Position numbers and translations under genes: made by a program
NCBI GenBank assembly: GCA_003427395.1
Contig: BFEA01001085.1
Location: forward strand, 1-52,227
From: Chara braunii
Lineage: Eukaryota > Streptophyta > Charophyceae > Charales > Characeae
Length of the DNA stretch: 52,227 nucleotides
Direction of reading: 5' to 3'
Notes under the pieces: model-generated
Seen by the model: only the letters and a program-made list of their open reading frames with translations
Databases searched by the model: none
What the model was told of the DNA's origin: nothing
Shown: positions 1 through 11,297 of the stretch, in pieces
How positions within the stretch are numbered: the stretch's first letter is position 1
Layout of the letters: each line of letters opens with the position of its first letter

Positions 1-836
1 ACTAGTAACCCAAACCTTAACCCACTAGTAACTCAAACCCACGCCCACTAGTAACCCAGACCCACACCCACGCCCAAAAGTAACCCAAACCCAAACCCAT
101 GCCAACTAGTAACCCAAACCCAAACCCACGCCCACTTGTAACCCAAACCCACTCCCACTACAAACCAAACCCACGCCCACTAGTAACCCAAACCCAGGCC
201 CATCAGTAACCCAAGCCCATACCAAACCCACGCCCACTAGTGACGCAGACCCACGCCAAACCCACGCCCACTAGTAACCTAAACCCTTGCCCACTAGTAA
301 CCCAAACCTACGCCCACTAGTAACTCAAATCCACACCCACTAGTAACCCAAACGCATGCCCACTAATAACCCACGCCAAACGCACCCCCATTAGTAACCC
401 AAACCCACACCCACCAGTAAGCCGAACCCACGCTCTCTTGTAAACCAAACCCACGCCCACTAGTANCCCAAACCCAAACCCACACCCACGAGTAACCCAA
501 ACCCACCCCCACCAGCAACCCAAACCCACGCCCACGAGTAACCCAAACCCACGTGCACAAGTAACAGAAACCCACGCCCACTAGAAATGCAAACTCACGC
601 CCACTAACTACCCAAGCCGACGCACACTAGTAACCCAAACTCACGCCCACAAGTAAGCTAAACCCATGCCCACTAGTAACCCAAACCCACGACCACCAGT
701 AAACCAAACCCACGCCAAACCCACGCCTTCTACTAACCCAGACTCACGCCCACTAGTAACCCGAACCCACGCCCACTAGTAACCCAAACCCACGCCCACT
801 AGTAACGCAAACCGATGCCAAACCCACGCCTTATAG

Positions 837-878
837 TAACTCAAACCGACGCTCACTAGTGGGCGTGGGTTTGAGTTA
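837..878. repeat. Near-perfect palindrome at a C-rich to G-rich switch
   Basis: The C-rich block turns into a G-rich block at the palindromic hexamer ACTAGT (855-860). Arms of 21 bp on either side match as an inverted repeat with two mismatches. The same junction, CGCTCACTAGTGGGCG followed by a TTTGAGTTAC-type unit, recurs near 6816, 20126, 21923 and 45345. A more diverged form occurs near 2228, 8302, 50726 and 51580. Confidence 0.9.
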
Positions 879-3800
879 CTAGTGGGCGTGGTTTTGGGTT
901 ACTAGTGGGNGTGGGTTTGGGTTACTAGTGGGCGTAGGTTTGGGTTAGTAGTGAAAGGGTGTGGGTTTGGCGTGGGTTTGGGTTACTAGTGGGCGTGGGT
1001 TTGGGTTACTCGTGTGCATTGGTTAAGCGTGGATTTGGGTTACTAGTGGATGTGGGTTTGGAGTGGGTTTGGGTTGCTAATGAGTGTGGGTTTAGCGTGG
1101 GTTAGGGTTACTNGTAGGCGTGAGTNTGGGTTACTCGTGGGCGTGGGGTTGGGTTACTAGTGGCATGGGTTTGGCTTACTAGTCGGCGTGGGTTTGGGTT
1201 TCTAGTGGGTATGGGTTTGGGTTACTTGTGGGCGTGGGTTTATGTTACTAGTGGGCGTGTGTTTGGTGTGGGTTTGGGTTACTAGTGAGGGTGGGTTTGA
1301 CGTGGGTTTGGGTTACTAGAAAGCGTACTAGTAACCAAAACCCACGCCCGCTAGTAACCCAAACCCACCCAAACCCACGCCCACTAATAACCCAAACCCA
1401 CGCCAAACCCACGCCCAGCAGAAACCCAAACCCACGCCCACTAGTAACCCAAACCCACACCCACAAGTAGCCCAAACCCACGACCACTAGTTACCCAAAC
1501 CCACGCCGACTAGTAGCCCAAACCCACGCCCACAAGTAACCCAAACCCACGCCCCGTAGTAACCCAAACCCACGCCCACTAATAACCCAAACCCACGCGT
1601 ACTAGTATCCCAAACCCACGCCCACTAGTAACCCAAAACCACACCCACTAGTGACGCCAACCCATGCCAAACCCACGCCCATTAGTAAATGAAACCCTCG
1701 CCCACTAGTAACCCAAGCCGACGCCCACAAGTAACCGAAATCCACACCCACTAGTAACCCAAACCCACGCTCACTAATAACCCAAACCCACGCCCACTAA
1801 TAACCCAAACCCACGCCAAACCCACGCCCACCAGTAACCCAATCCCACGCTCACTTGTAACCCAAACCCACGCCCACTAGTAACACAAACCGAAACCCAC
1901 GCCCACTAGTAACCCAAACCCACGCCCACTAGTAACCCAAACCAACGCCCACGAGTAACCCAAACCCACGCCTACTAGTAACCGAAACGCACGCCCACTA
2001 ATAACCCCAACTCAAGCCCACTAGTAACCCAAGCCCACGCCCACTAGTAACTGAAACTTACGCCCACTAGTAACCCAAACCCACATTCACTACTAACCCA
2101 AACCCACGCCCACCAGTGACCCAAGCCCGCGCCAAACCCACGCCCACTAGTAAGCCAAACCCACGCCCACTAGTAACCAAACCCTACACCAAACCCATGC
2201 CCAATAGTAACCGAAACCCACGCTCACCAGTGGGCGTCGGTTTCAGTTACTAGTGGGCGTGGGTTTGGGTTACTAGTAGGCGTGGGTTTGGTTTACTAGT
2301 CGGCGTGGGTTTGGGTTAGTAGTGCAAGGGTGTAAGTTTGGCGTGGGTTTTGGTTACTAGTGGGCGTTGGTTTGGGTTACTCGTAAGCATGGGTTTGGGT
2401 TACTAGTGGGCGTGGGTTTGGGTTACTAGTGGGCGTGGGTTTGGGTTACTAGTGGGCGTGGGTTTGGGTTACTAGTGGGCGTGGGTTTGGGTTACTAGTC
2501 GGCATGGGTTTGGGCTACTAGTGACCGTGGGTTAGGGCTACTAGTGGGCGAGGGTTTCGGTTACTGGTGAGCGTGGGTTCGGGTTACTAGTGGACGGGTT
2601 CGGCGTGGGTTTGGGTTACTAGTGGGCGTGAGTTTGGGTTACTAGTGGGCGTGGGTTTGGGTTACTAGTGGGCGTGGGTTTGGGTTACTAGTGGACGTGG
2701 GTTTAGGTTACAAGTGGGCGTGGGTTTGGGTAAGTAGTGGGCATGGGTTTGGGTTAGTAGTGGGCGTGGGTTTGACGTGGGTTTGGGTTACTGGTGGGAG
2801 TGGGCTTGGGTTACCAGTGGGCGTGGGTTTGCGTTACTAGTGGGCGTGATTTGGGTTAGTAGTGGGTGTGGGTTTCAGTTACTAGTGGGCGTGGGTTTGG
2901 GTTACTCGTGGGCGTGGGTTTGGGTTACGAGTGGGCGGGGGTTCGGGTTACTAGAGGGCGTGGGTTTGGGTTACTAGTTAGTGTGGGTTTGGGTAAGTAG
3001 TGGGAAGCTGTGGGTTTGGCGTGGGTTTGGATTACTAGTGGGCGAGGGTTTGGGTTACCCGTGGGCGTGGGTTTGGGTTACTAATGGGCGTGGGTTTGGG
3101 TTACTAGTGGGTGTGGGTTTGGGTTACTACTGGGCATGGATTTAGCGTGGATTTGGGTTACAAGTGGGCGTGGGTTTGGCGTGCGTTTGGGTTACTAGTG
3201 GGCATGGGTTTGGCGTGGGTTTGGGTTACTAGTGGGCGTGAGTTTGGGTTACTAGTGGGCGTGGGTTTCGGTTACCAGTGGGCGTTGGTTTGGGTGACTA
3301 CTTGGAGTGGGTTTGGGTTTGGTGTGGGTTTGAGATTCTAGTGGGCATGGGTTTGGGTTACAAGTGGGCGTGGGTTTGGGTTACTAGTGGGTGTGGGTTT
3401 AACGTGGGTTTGGGTTACTAGTGGGCGTGGGTTTGGCGTGGGTTTCAGTTACGAGTGGGTCCACTAATAACCCTTACCCACGCCCGCTAGTAACCCAAAC
3501 CCACGCCCGCTAGTAACCCAAACCCACGCCCGCTAGTAACCCAAACGCACGCTAAACCCACGCGCACTAGTAACCCAAACCCACGCCAAACCCACGGCCA
3601 CTAGTAATCCATACCCACACCCACTAGTAACCCAAGCCCATGCTCACTAGTAGCCTAAGCCCACGCCTACTAGTAACCCAAACCCACGCCCACTAGTAAC
3701 CCAAGCCCACGCGCACTAGTAACCCAAACCCATGCCAAACCCTCGCCAAACCCACGCCCACTAGTAACCCAAACTCAAACCGACGCGTACTAGTAACCCA

Positions 3801-4498
3801 ATTCCAAGCCCACTACTAACCCAAACCCACTCCAAACCCACGCCCACTAGAAACCAATCCCACGGCCACTGGTCACCAAAACCCATGCCCACTAGTAAAC
3901 AAAATCCACGTCCACTAGTAACCCAAACCCACGCCCCTTAGTAACCCGAGCCCACGCCCACTAGTAACGCAAACCCAAGCTCACCAGTAACATAAACCCA
4001 CACCCACTAGCAACCTTAACCATCGCAAAACCCACACCCACTAGTTATCCATTGGCAAACCCACACCCACTAGTAACCCAAACCCACGAGCCCACTAGTA
4101 ACCCAAACCCACGCCCACTAGTATTCCACGCCCACTAGTAACGCCAATCCCACGCCCACTAGGTATGGGTTACTATTGGGCGTGGGTTTAGGTTACTAGT
4201 GGGCGTGACTTTGGGTTACTACTGAGAGTGGGTTTGGGTTACTAGTGGGCATGGGTCTGGGTTACTAGAGGGTGTGGGTTTGGGTTTGGTGTGGGTTTGG
4301 GTTTGGTGTGGTTTTGGGTTTCTAGTGGGCATGGGTTTGGGTTTTTGGTGGGCGTGGGTTTGGGTTACTAGTGGGCGTGGGTTTGGGTTACTGGTGGGCG
4401 TGGGTTTGGCGTGGGTTTATGTTACTAGTGGGCGTGGGTTAAGCGTGGGTTTGGGTTACTGTTGGGCGTGGGTTTGGGTTACTAGTGGGCGTGGGTTT

Positions 4499-4548
4499 GG
4501 CGTGGGTTTGGGTTACTAGTGGGCCCACTAGTAACCCAAACCCACGCC
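4499..4548. repeat. Perfect 50-bp palindrome at a G-rich to C-rich switch
   Basis: One complete G-strand unit is followed directly by its exact reverse complement, meeting at GGGCCC (4521-4526). The arms are 25 bp each with no spacer and no mismatch. Related junctions on GGGCCC, or one base away from it, occur near 7374, 11494, 18496, 20928, 45748, 47232 and 49660. The DNA could extrude as a cruciform. Confidence 0.95.
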
Positions 4549-7500
4549 GGTTAGTAACTAAAACCCACGCCCACTAGTAACCCAAACCCATGCCCATTAG
4601 TAACCCAAACCCACGCCAAAACCATGCCCACTAGTAACCCAAACCCACGCCAAACCCACGCCCACTAGTAACCCAAACCCCCGCCCACTAGTAACCCAAA
4701 CCCATGCCCACTAGTAACCCAAACCCACGCCCACTAGTAAGCTGAACCCATGCCAAACCCTCGTCAAACCCACGCCCACAAGTAACCCGAACCCATGCCC
4801 ACTAGTAAACCAAACCCTAACCCACGCCCACTAGTAACCCAAACCCAAGCCCACTAGTAACCCAAACCCTCGCCAAACCCACGCCCAATATAACCTAAAC
4901 CCACAACCACTGGTCACCCAAACCTACGCCCACTAGTAACCCAAACCCACACCCACTAGTAACCGAAACCCACGCCCACTAGTAACCCAAGCCCATGCCC
5001 ACCAGTAGCATAAACCCACGCCCACTAGCAACCCAAACGCACACCCACTTGTAACCCAAACCCACGACAACTAGTAACCCAAACCCAATCCCACTAGTAA
5101 CCCAAACCCACGGCAACTAGTAACCCAAACCGACGCCTACTAGTAGCCCAAACCCATGCCCACAAGTAACCCAAGCCCACGCCCACTAGTAACCCAAACC
5201 CACATCCACTAGTAACCCAAACCCACGCCCAGTAGTAACCCAAACCCACGCCGAGTAGTAAGCCAAACACACGCCCCATATGAACCCAAACCCACGCCCA
5301 CTAGTAACCCAAACCCAAACCCATGCCCACTACTAACCCAAGCCCAAACCCACGCCCACAAGTAACCCAAACCCACGCCCACTAGTAACCCAAACCCATG
5401 CCAAATCCACGCCCACTTGTAACCCAAACCTGCGCGCACTAGTAACCCAAACCCACGCCGAGAAGTTACCCAAAACCACACCCACTAGTGACGCAGACCC
5501 ACGCCAAACCCAAGCCCACTAGTAACACAAACCCTCACCCACTAGTAACCCAAACCCACGCCCACTAGTAACCCAAATCCACACCCACTAGTAACCCAAA
5601 TCCACACCCACTAGTAACCCAAACCCACGCCCACTAATAACCCAAACGCACGCCCACTAGTAACGTAAACCCACGCTAAGCCTACGCCCTCTAGTAACCT
5701 AAACTCGCACCCACTAGTTACCCAAACCGACGCTCACTGGTAACCCAAACCCATGCCCACTTGTAACCCAAACCCAAACCCACGCCCACGAGTAACCCAA
5801 ACCCACGCCCACTACTAACCCAAACCCACGCCCACGAGTAACCGAAAACCCACGCCCATTAGTAACCGAAACCCACGCCCACTAGTAACCAAACCCACGC
5901 CCAACCCTCGCCAAACCCACGCCAAACCCACGCCCACTAATAACCCAAACCCACGCCCACTAGTAACCCAAACCCACGCCCACTGGTAACCCAAACCCAT
6001 GCCAAACCCTCGCGAAACCCACGCCCAGTAGTAACCCTAACCCACGCCCACTAGTAACCTAAACCCACGCTCACAGGTAACCAAAACCCACGCCCACCAC
6101 TATTCCATGCCCACTTGTAACCCAAACCCATGCCGACTAGCAACCCAAACCGACGCCGACTAGTAACCCAAAACCACACCCACTAGTGACGCCGACCCAC
6201 GCCAAACCCATGCCAAACCCACGCCCACTAGTAACCCAAGCCCACGCCAGACCCAAACACTAGTTACCCAAACCCACTCGCACTAGTAACCCAAACCCAC
6301 TAGTAACCCAAAACCACACCCACTAGTGACGCAGACCCCTGCCAGACCCACGTCCACTAGTAACGCAAACCCTCGCCCACGAGTAACCCAAATTTACATC
6401 TACTAGTAACCCAAATCCACACCCTGTAGTAACCCGAACCCACAGCCACTAGTAACCTAAACCCACGCCTACTAGTACCCAAACCAACGCCCGCTAGTAA
6501 CCCAAACCCACGCCCACTAGTAACCCAAACCCTCGCCCACGAGTAACCCAAACCAACGCCCACTACTAACCGAAACCCACGCCCACTAGTAACCCAAACT
6601 CACGCCCACTAGTAACCCAAGAATACGCCCACTGGTAACCCAAACCCACGCCCACCAGTAACCCAAACCCACGCCAAACCCATGCCCACTACTAACCCAA
6701 ACCCATGCCCACTACTAACCCAAACCCAGGCCCACTAGTAACCCAAACCCACTCCCACTAGTAACCCAAACCAACACCAAACCGACGCCCAATAGTAACC
6801 CAAGCCCACGCTCACTAGTGGGCGTGGGTTTGAGTTACTAGTGGGTCCGGGTTTGGGTTACTAGTGGGCGTGAGTTTGGGTTACTAGTAGGCGTGGGTTT
6901 GGGTTAGTAGTGGGAGGTTGTGGGTTTGGCGTGGGTTTGGGTTACTAGTGGGTGTGGGTTTGGGTTACTCTTGGGTGTGGGTTTGGGTTACTAGTGGGTG
7001 TGGGTTTGGGTTACTAGTGGGCGTGGGTTTGGGTTACTTGTGGGCATGGGTTTAGTGTGGATTTGGGTTACTATTGGGCGTCGGTTTGGCGTGGTTTTGG
7101 GTTACTAGTGGGCATAAGTTTGGTGTGGGTTTGGGTAACTAGTGGGCGTGAGTTTGGGTTACTAGTGGGCGTGGGGTTGGGATACTAGTGGGCGTGGCTT
7201 TGGGTTACTTGTCGGCGTGGGTTTGGGTTTGGTGTGGGGTGGGATTGGGTTTCTAGTGGGTATGGGTTTGGGTTACCGGTGGGTGTGGGTTTGGGTTACT
7301 AGTGGGTGTGGAATTGGCGTGGCTTTGGGTTACTAGTAGGCGTGGGTTTGGCGTAGGGTTGGGTTACTAGTGGGCCCACGAGTAACCCTAACCCACGCCC
7401 GCTAGTAACTTGAACCCACGCCAAACCCACGCTCATTAGTAACCCAAACCCACGTCAAACCCACGCCCACTGGTAACCCAAACCCACGCCCACTTGTAGC

Positions 7501-8984
7501 TCAAACCCACGCCCACTAGTAACCCAAACCCACACCCTCTAGTAACCCAAACCCACGCCCATTAGTAACTCAAGCCCATGCTCACTTGTAACCTAAACCC
7601 ACGCCCACTAGTAACCCAAACCGACGTGCACTAGTAACCAAAACCGACGCCGACTAGTAACCCAAAACCACACCCACTCGTGACGCCGACCCACGCCAAT
7701 CCCACGCCCACTACTAACCCAAACCCTCGCCCACTAGTAACCCAAACCCACGCCCACTAGTAATCGAAAGCCACACCCACTAGTAACGCAAACCCACGCC
7801 CACTCGTAACCCAAACCCACGCCCACTAGTAACTCAAACCCACGCCAAACCCACGCCCACTAGTAACCCAAACCCACGCCCACTAATAACCCAAACCCAC
7901 GCTCACTTGTAACCCAAACCCACGCCCACTAGTAACCCAAACCCGAACCCACGCCAGTAGTAACCCAAACCCACACGCACTAGTAACCCAAACCCACGCT
8001 CACGAGTAACCCAAACTCATGCCCACTAGTCACCGAAACCCACGCCCACTGGTAACCCAAACTTCTGGCCACTAGTAACTCAAGCCCACGCCCACTAGTA
8101 ACCCAAAGTCACGCCCACTCGTAACCCAAAACCACGCCCACTACTAACCCAAACCCACACCCACCAGTGACCCAAACCCACGCTAAACCCACGCCCACTA
8201 CTAACGCTAACCCACGCCCACTAGTAACCCAAACCCACGCCCATTAGTAACCCAAACCCACACCAAACCCACGGCTAATAGTTACCCAAACCCACGCTTA
8301 CTAGTGGGCGTGGGTTGGAGTTACTAGTGGGCGTGGGCTTGGGTTACTAGTGGGCGTGGGCTTGGGTTACTAGTGGGCGTGGGTGTGGGGTAGGCGTGGG
8401 TTTGGGTTACTTGTAGGTGTGGGTTTCGGTTACTCTTGGGCGTGGGTTTGGTTTGGGTTACTATTGGGCGCGAGTTTGGGTTACTAGTGGGCGTGGGCTT
8501 GGGTTACCAGTGGGCATGGTTTTGGGTTACTAGTGGGCGTGGGTTTGGGTTTGGTGTGGGTTTGGGTTTCTAGTGGGCATGGGTTTGGGTTACTCGTGGG
8601 CGTGGGTTTAGGTTATTAGTGGGCATGGGCTTGGGTTACTAGTGGGAGTGGGGTTTGGGTTACTAGTAGGCGTGGGTTTGGCGTGGGTTTGGGTTACTAC
8701 AGGGCGTGGGTTTGGCGTGGGTTTCGGTTACTAGCGAGCGTGGGTTTGGGTTACTAGCGGGCGTGGGCTTACAAACCCAGGCCAAACCCACGCCCACTAG
8801 TAACCCAAACCCACGCCAAACCCACGCCCTGTAGTAACCCAAACCCACGCCAAACCCACGCCTAGTAGTAACCCAAACCCCACTCCCACTAGTAACCCAA
8901 GCCCATGCCCACTAGTAGCCCAAACCCACGCCCACTAGTAACCCAAACCCACGCTCACTAGTAATCCAAACCCACGTTCATTAG

Positions 8985-9434
8985 AGAGAAGGTTAACCAC
9001 AGTCGTATTTTTCATCAGCACTCCGGGACACCCTTTACCACTTCAGCCTGCCTCAACAGGTGGTTTTCAGGGTCTTCGGACCTTTCACCACTTCAGGACT
9101 ATTCAGGTCCGAAAATTCTGAATGGTCCTGAAGTGGTGAAAATTCTGACCTGTTTAGGCGGGCTGCATCCTCAAGTGGTGAAATATGGTTTTCATGGTTC
9201 TTAGACCTTTCACCACTTCAGGACCATTAAGGATTTTCAGACTGCCCAAAACTCTTACTAGACCACTTTAGGACACTCTTCAATACTTCAGGATGCCGCC
9301 TGCCTACACCGGTGTTTTTCACGATCTTCAAACCTTTCACCACTTCAGGACCATTCAGGATTTCCAGACTGCCGAAAACTCTCACTTCCGAATTTTCATT
9401 CCTGAATTTTCAGCTACCCGATAACCGCTTGTGG
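8985..9434. repeat. Non-satellite island of three ~126-bp repeats
   Basis: A 450-bp stretch unlike the surrounding satellite. The core CCTTTCACCACTTCAGGAC begins at 9081 (variant ending), 9206 and 9333, spaced 125 and 127 bp apart. Each copy is preceded by a GGTTTTCA-like segment, and the later two are followed by GGATTT(T/C)CAGACTGCC. No coding frame of note and no target-site duplication at its edges were found. It looks like a second tandem repeat family captured in the array, or an ancient insertion. Confidence 0.85.
9083..9141. repeat. 22-bp inverted repeat inside the island
   Basis: The repeat core at 9083-9104 returns in opposite orientation at 9120-9141, with one mismatch across 22 bp and a 15-bp spacer. 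It can fold as a hairpin. The island therefore holds both direct and inverted copies of the CACCACTTCAGGAC motif. Confidence 0.9.
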
Positions 9435-10189
9435 CCCACTAGTAACCCAAACCCATGCCAAACCCTTGCTAAACCCACGCCCACTAGTAACCCAAACGCA
9501 CGCCCACTAGTAACTTAAACCCACGCCCACTAGTAACCCAAACCCAAACTCACGCCCACTAGTAACTTAAACCCACGCCCACTAGTAACCCAAACCCAAA
9601 CTCACGCCCACTAGTAACCCAAACCCAAGCCCACTAGTAACCCAAATCCACACCAAACCCACGCCCACTAGAACCCAAACCCATGGCGACTGGTCACCCA
9701 AACCCACGCCCACTAGTAAACCAAACCCACGCCCACTAGTAACCCAAACCCACGCCCACTAGTAACCCAAACCCATTCCCACCAGTAACATAAACCCACG
9801 CCCACTAGTAACCCAAACCCACACCAAACCCACGCCCTTTGTAACCCATTGGCAAACCCACACCCACTAGTAACCCAAACCCACGAGGCCCACTAGTAAC
9901 CCTAACCCACGTCCAGTAGTATTCCACGCCCAATAGTAACACCAAAACCACACGAAACCCACGCCCACTAGGTTTGGGTTACTATTAGAAGTGGGTTTGG
10001 CGTGGGTTTGGGTTACCAGTGGGCGTGGGTTGACGTGGGTTTGGGTTACTAGTGGGCGTGAGTTTGGGTTACTAGTGGGCGTGAGTTTGGGTTACTCGTG
10101 GGCGTGAGTTTGGGTTACTAGTGGGCGTGAGTTTGGGTTACTAGTGGGCGTGGGTTTAGGTAGTGGGCGTAGGTTTTGGTTACTAGTGG
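9435..10189. repeat. 23-bp minisatellite array, segment up to the hAT-like insertion
   Basis: C-rich orientation to about 9969, then G-rich. The switch uses the second junction type, CCCACTAGGTTTGGGTTACT. It is preceded by an ordered set of variant motifs (CATTGGCAAACCC, then CGAGGCCCAC, then GTATTCCACGCCC) that recurs near 4.1, 18.2 and 46.3 kb. The final ACTAGTGG (10182-10189) is the left target-site copy of the inserted element. Confidence 0.95.
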
Positions 10190-11297
10190 CAGGGTTGTCG
10201 AGCCCCGGCCCCGGGGCCCCGGCTGGGTTCCGGGGNNNNNNNNNNNNNNNNNNNNNNNNNNNNNNNNNNNNNNNNNNNNNNNNNNNNNNNNNNNNNNNNN
10301 NNNNNNNNNNNNNNNNNNNNNNNNNNNNNNNNNNNNNNNNNNNNNNNNNNNNNNNNNNNNNNNNNNNNNNNNNNNNNNNNNNNNNNNNNNNNNNNNNNNN
10401 NNNNNNNNNNNNNNNNNNNNNNNNNNNNNNNNNNNNNNNNNNNNNNNNNNNNNNNNNNNNNNNNNNNNNNNNNNNNNNNNNNNNNNNNNNNNNNNNNNNN
10501 NNNNNNNNNNNNNNNNNNNNNNNNNNNNNNNNNNNNNNNNNNNNNNNNNNNNNNNNNNNNNNNNNNNNNNNNNNNNNNNNNNNNNNNNNNNNNNNNNNNN
10601 NNNNNNNNNNNNNNNNNNNNNNNNNNNNNNNNNNNNNNNNNNNNNNNNNNNNNNNNNNNNNNNNNNNNNNNNNNNNNNNNNNNNNNNNNNNNNNNNNNNN
10701 NNNNNNNNNNNNNNNNNNNNNNNNNNNNNNNNNNNNNNNNNNNNNNNNNNNNNNNNNNNNNNNNNNNNNNNNNNNNNNNNNNNNNNNNNNNNNNNNNNNN
10801 NNNNNNNNNNNNNNNNNNNNNNNNNNNNNNNNNNNNNNNNNNNNNNNNNNNNNNNNNNNNNNNNNNNNNNNNNNNNNNNNNNNNNNNNNNNNNNNNNNNN
10901 NNNNNNNNNNNNNNNNNNNNNNNNNNNNNNNNNNNNNNNNNNNNNNNNNNNNNNNNNNNNNNNNNNNNNNNNNNNNNNNNNNNNNNNNNNNNNNNNNNNN
11001 NNNNNNNNNNNNNNNNNNNNNNNNNNNNNNNNNNNNNNNNNNNNNNNNNNNNNNNNNNNNNNNNNNNNNNNNNNNNNNNNNNNNNNNNNNNNNNNNNNNN
11101 NNNNNNNNNNNNNNNNNNNNNNNNNNNNNNNNNNNNNNNNNNNNNNNNNNNNNNNNNNNNNNNNNNNNNNNNNNNGGGGTTGGGGCAGGGACGGGGTTGT
11201 TTTTGCGGGGGCGGGGGTCGGGAAGCCCCGCGGCGGGGTCCGGGGTTGAAACCCCTACCCCGGCTTGGGCCCCGGGGATCCCCGCGTGACAACGCTG
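10190..11297. mobile_element. GC-rich non-autonomous hAT-like DNA transposon, copy 1 (mostly gap)
   Basis: The left end begins CAGGGTTGTC and the right end finishes GACAACGCTG, an inverted repeat with one mismatch. Both ends continue into G/C-rich sequence closely matching a second copy at 23337-24024. The flanks are ACTAGTGG (10182-10189) and ACTCGTGG (11298-11305), an 8-bp target duplication with one difference. An 8-bp duplication and terminal CAGGG are known traits of the hAT superfamily. Bases 10236-11175 are unsequenced, so true length and any transposase content are unknown. Open frames spanning this gap are artefacts. Confidence 0.8.

Larger units (their letters stand above)
1..8984. 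repeat. Strand-switching 23-bp minisatellite array, left part
   Basis: Tandem units of about 23 bp (core CCCACTAGTAACCC, then AAACCCACG), heavily diverged by point changes, with longer variants that add CCAAACCCACG or CCCAAA. Top-strand orientation alternates. C-rich blocks are roughly 1-857, 1328-2228, 3460-4160, 4524-6816, 7375-8302 and 8771-8984. G-rich blocks are roughly 858-1327, 2229-3459, 4161-4523, 6817-7374 and 8303-8770. Open frames here (Gly/Val/Trp-rich, 23-residue period) are by-products of the repeat, because three units make 69 nt. No gene is seen. Confidence 0.97.

Noticed and set aside
1060-1110. Interstitial telomere (TTAGGG or TTTAGGG) tract
   Set aside because: Occasional GGGTTAGGG or GTTTAGG occurs as point variants of the 23-bp unit; no run of tandem 6- or 7-mers exists.
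317-8848. Many 60-100-codon open frames rich in Gly, Val, Trp and Leu across the satellite
   Set aside because: They follow from the 23-bp period (three units equal 69 nt) and the lack of stop triplets in some frames. They occur on both strands, and their starts and ends coincide with point changes or strand switches.
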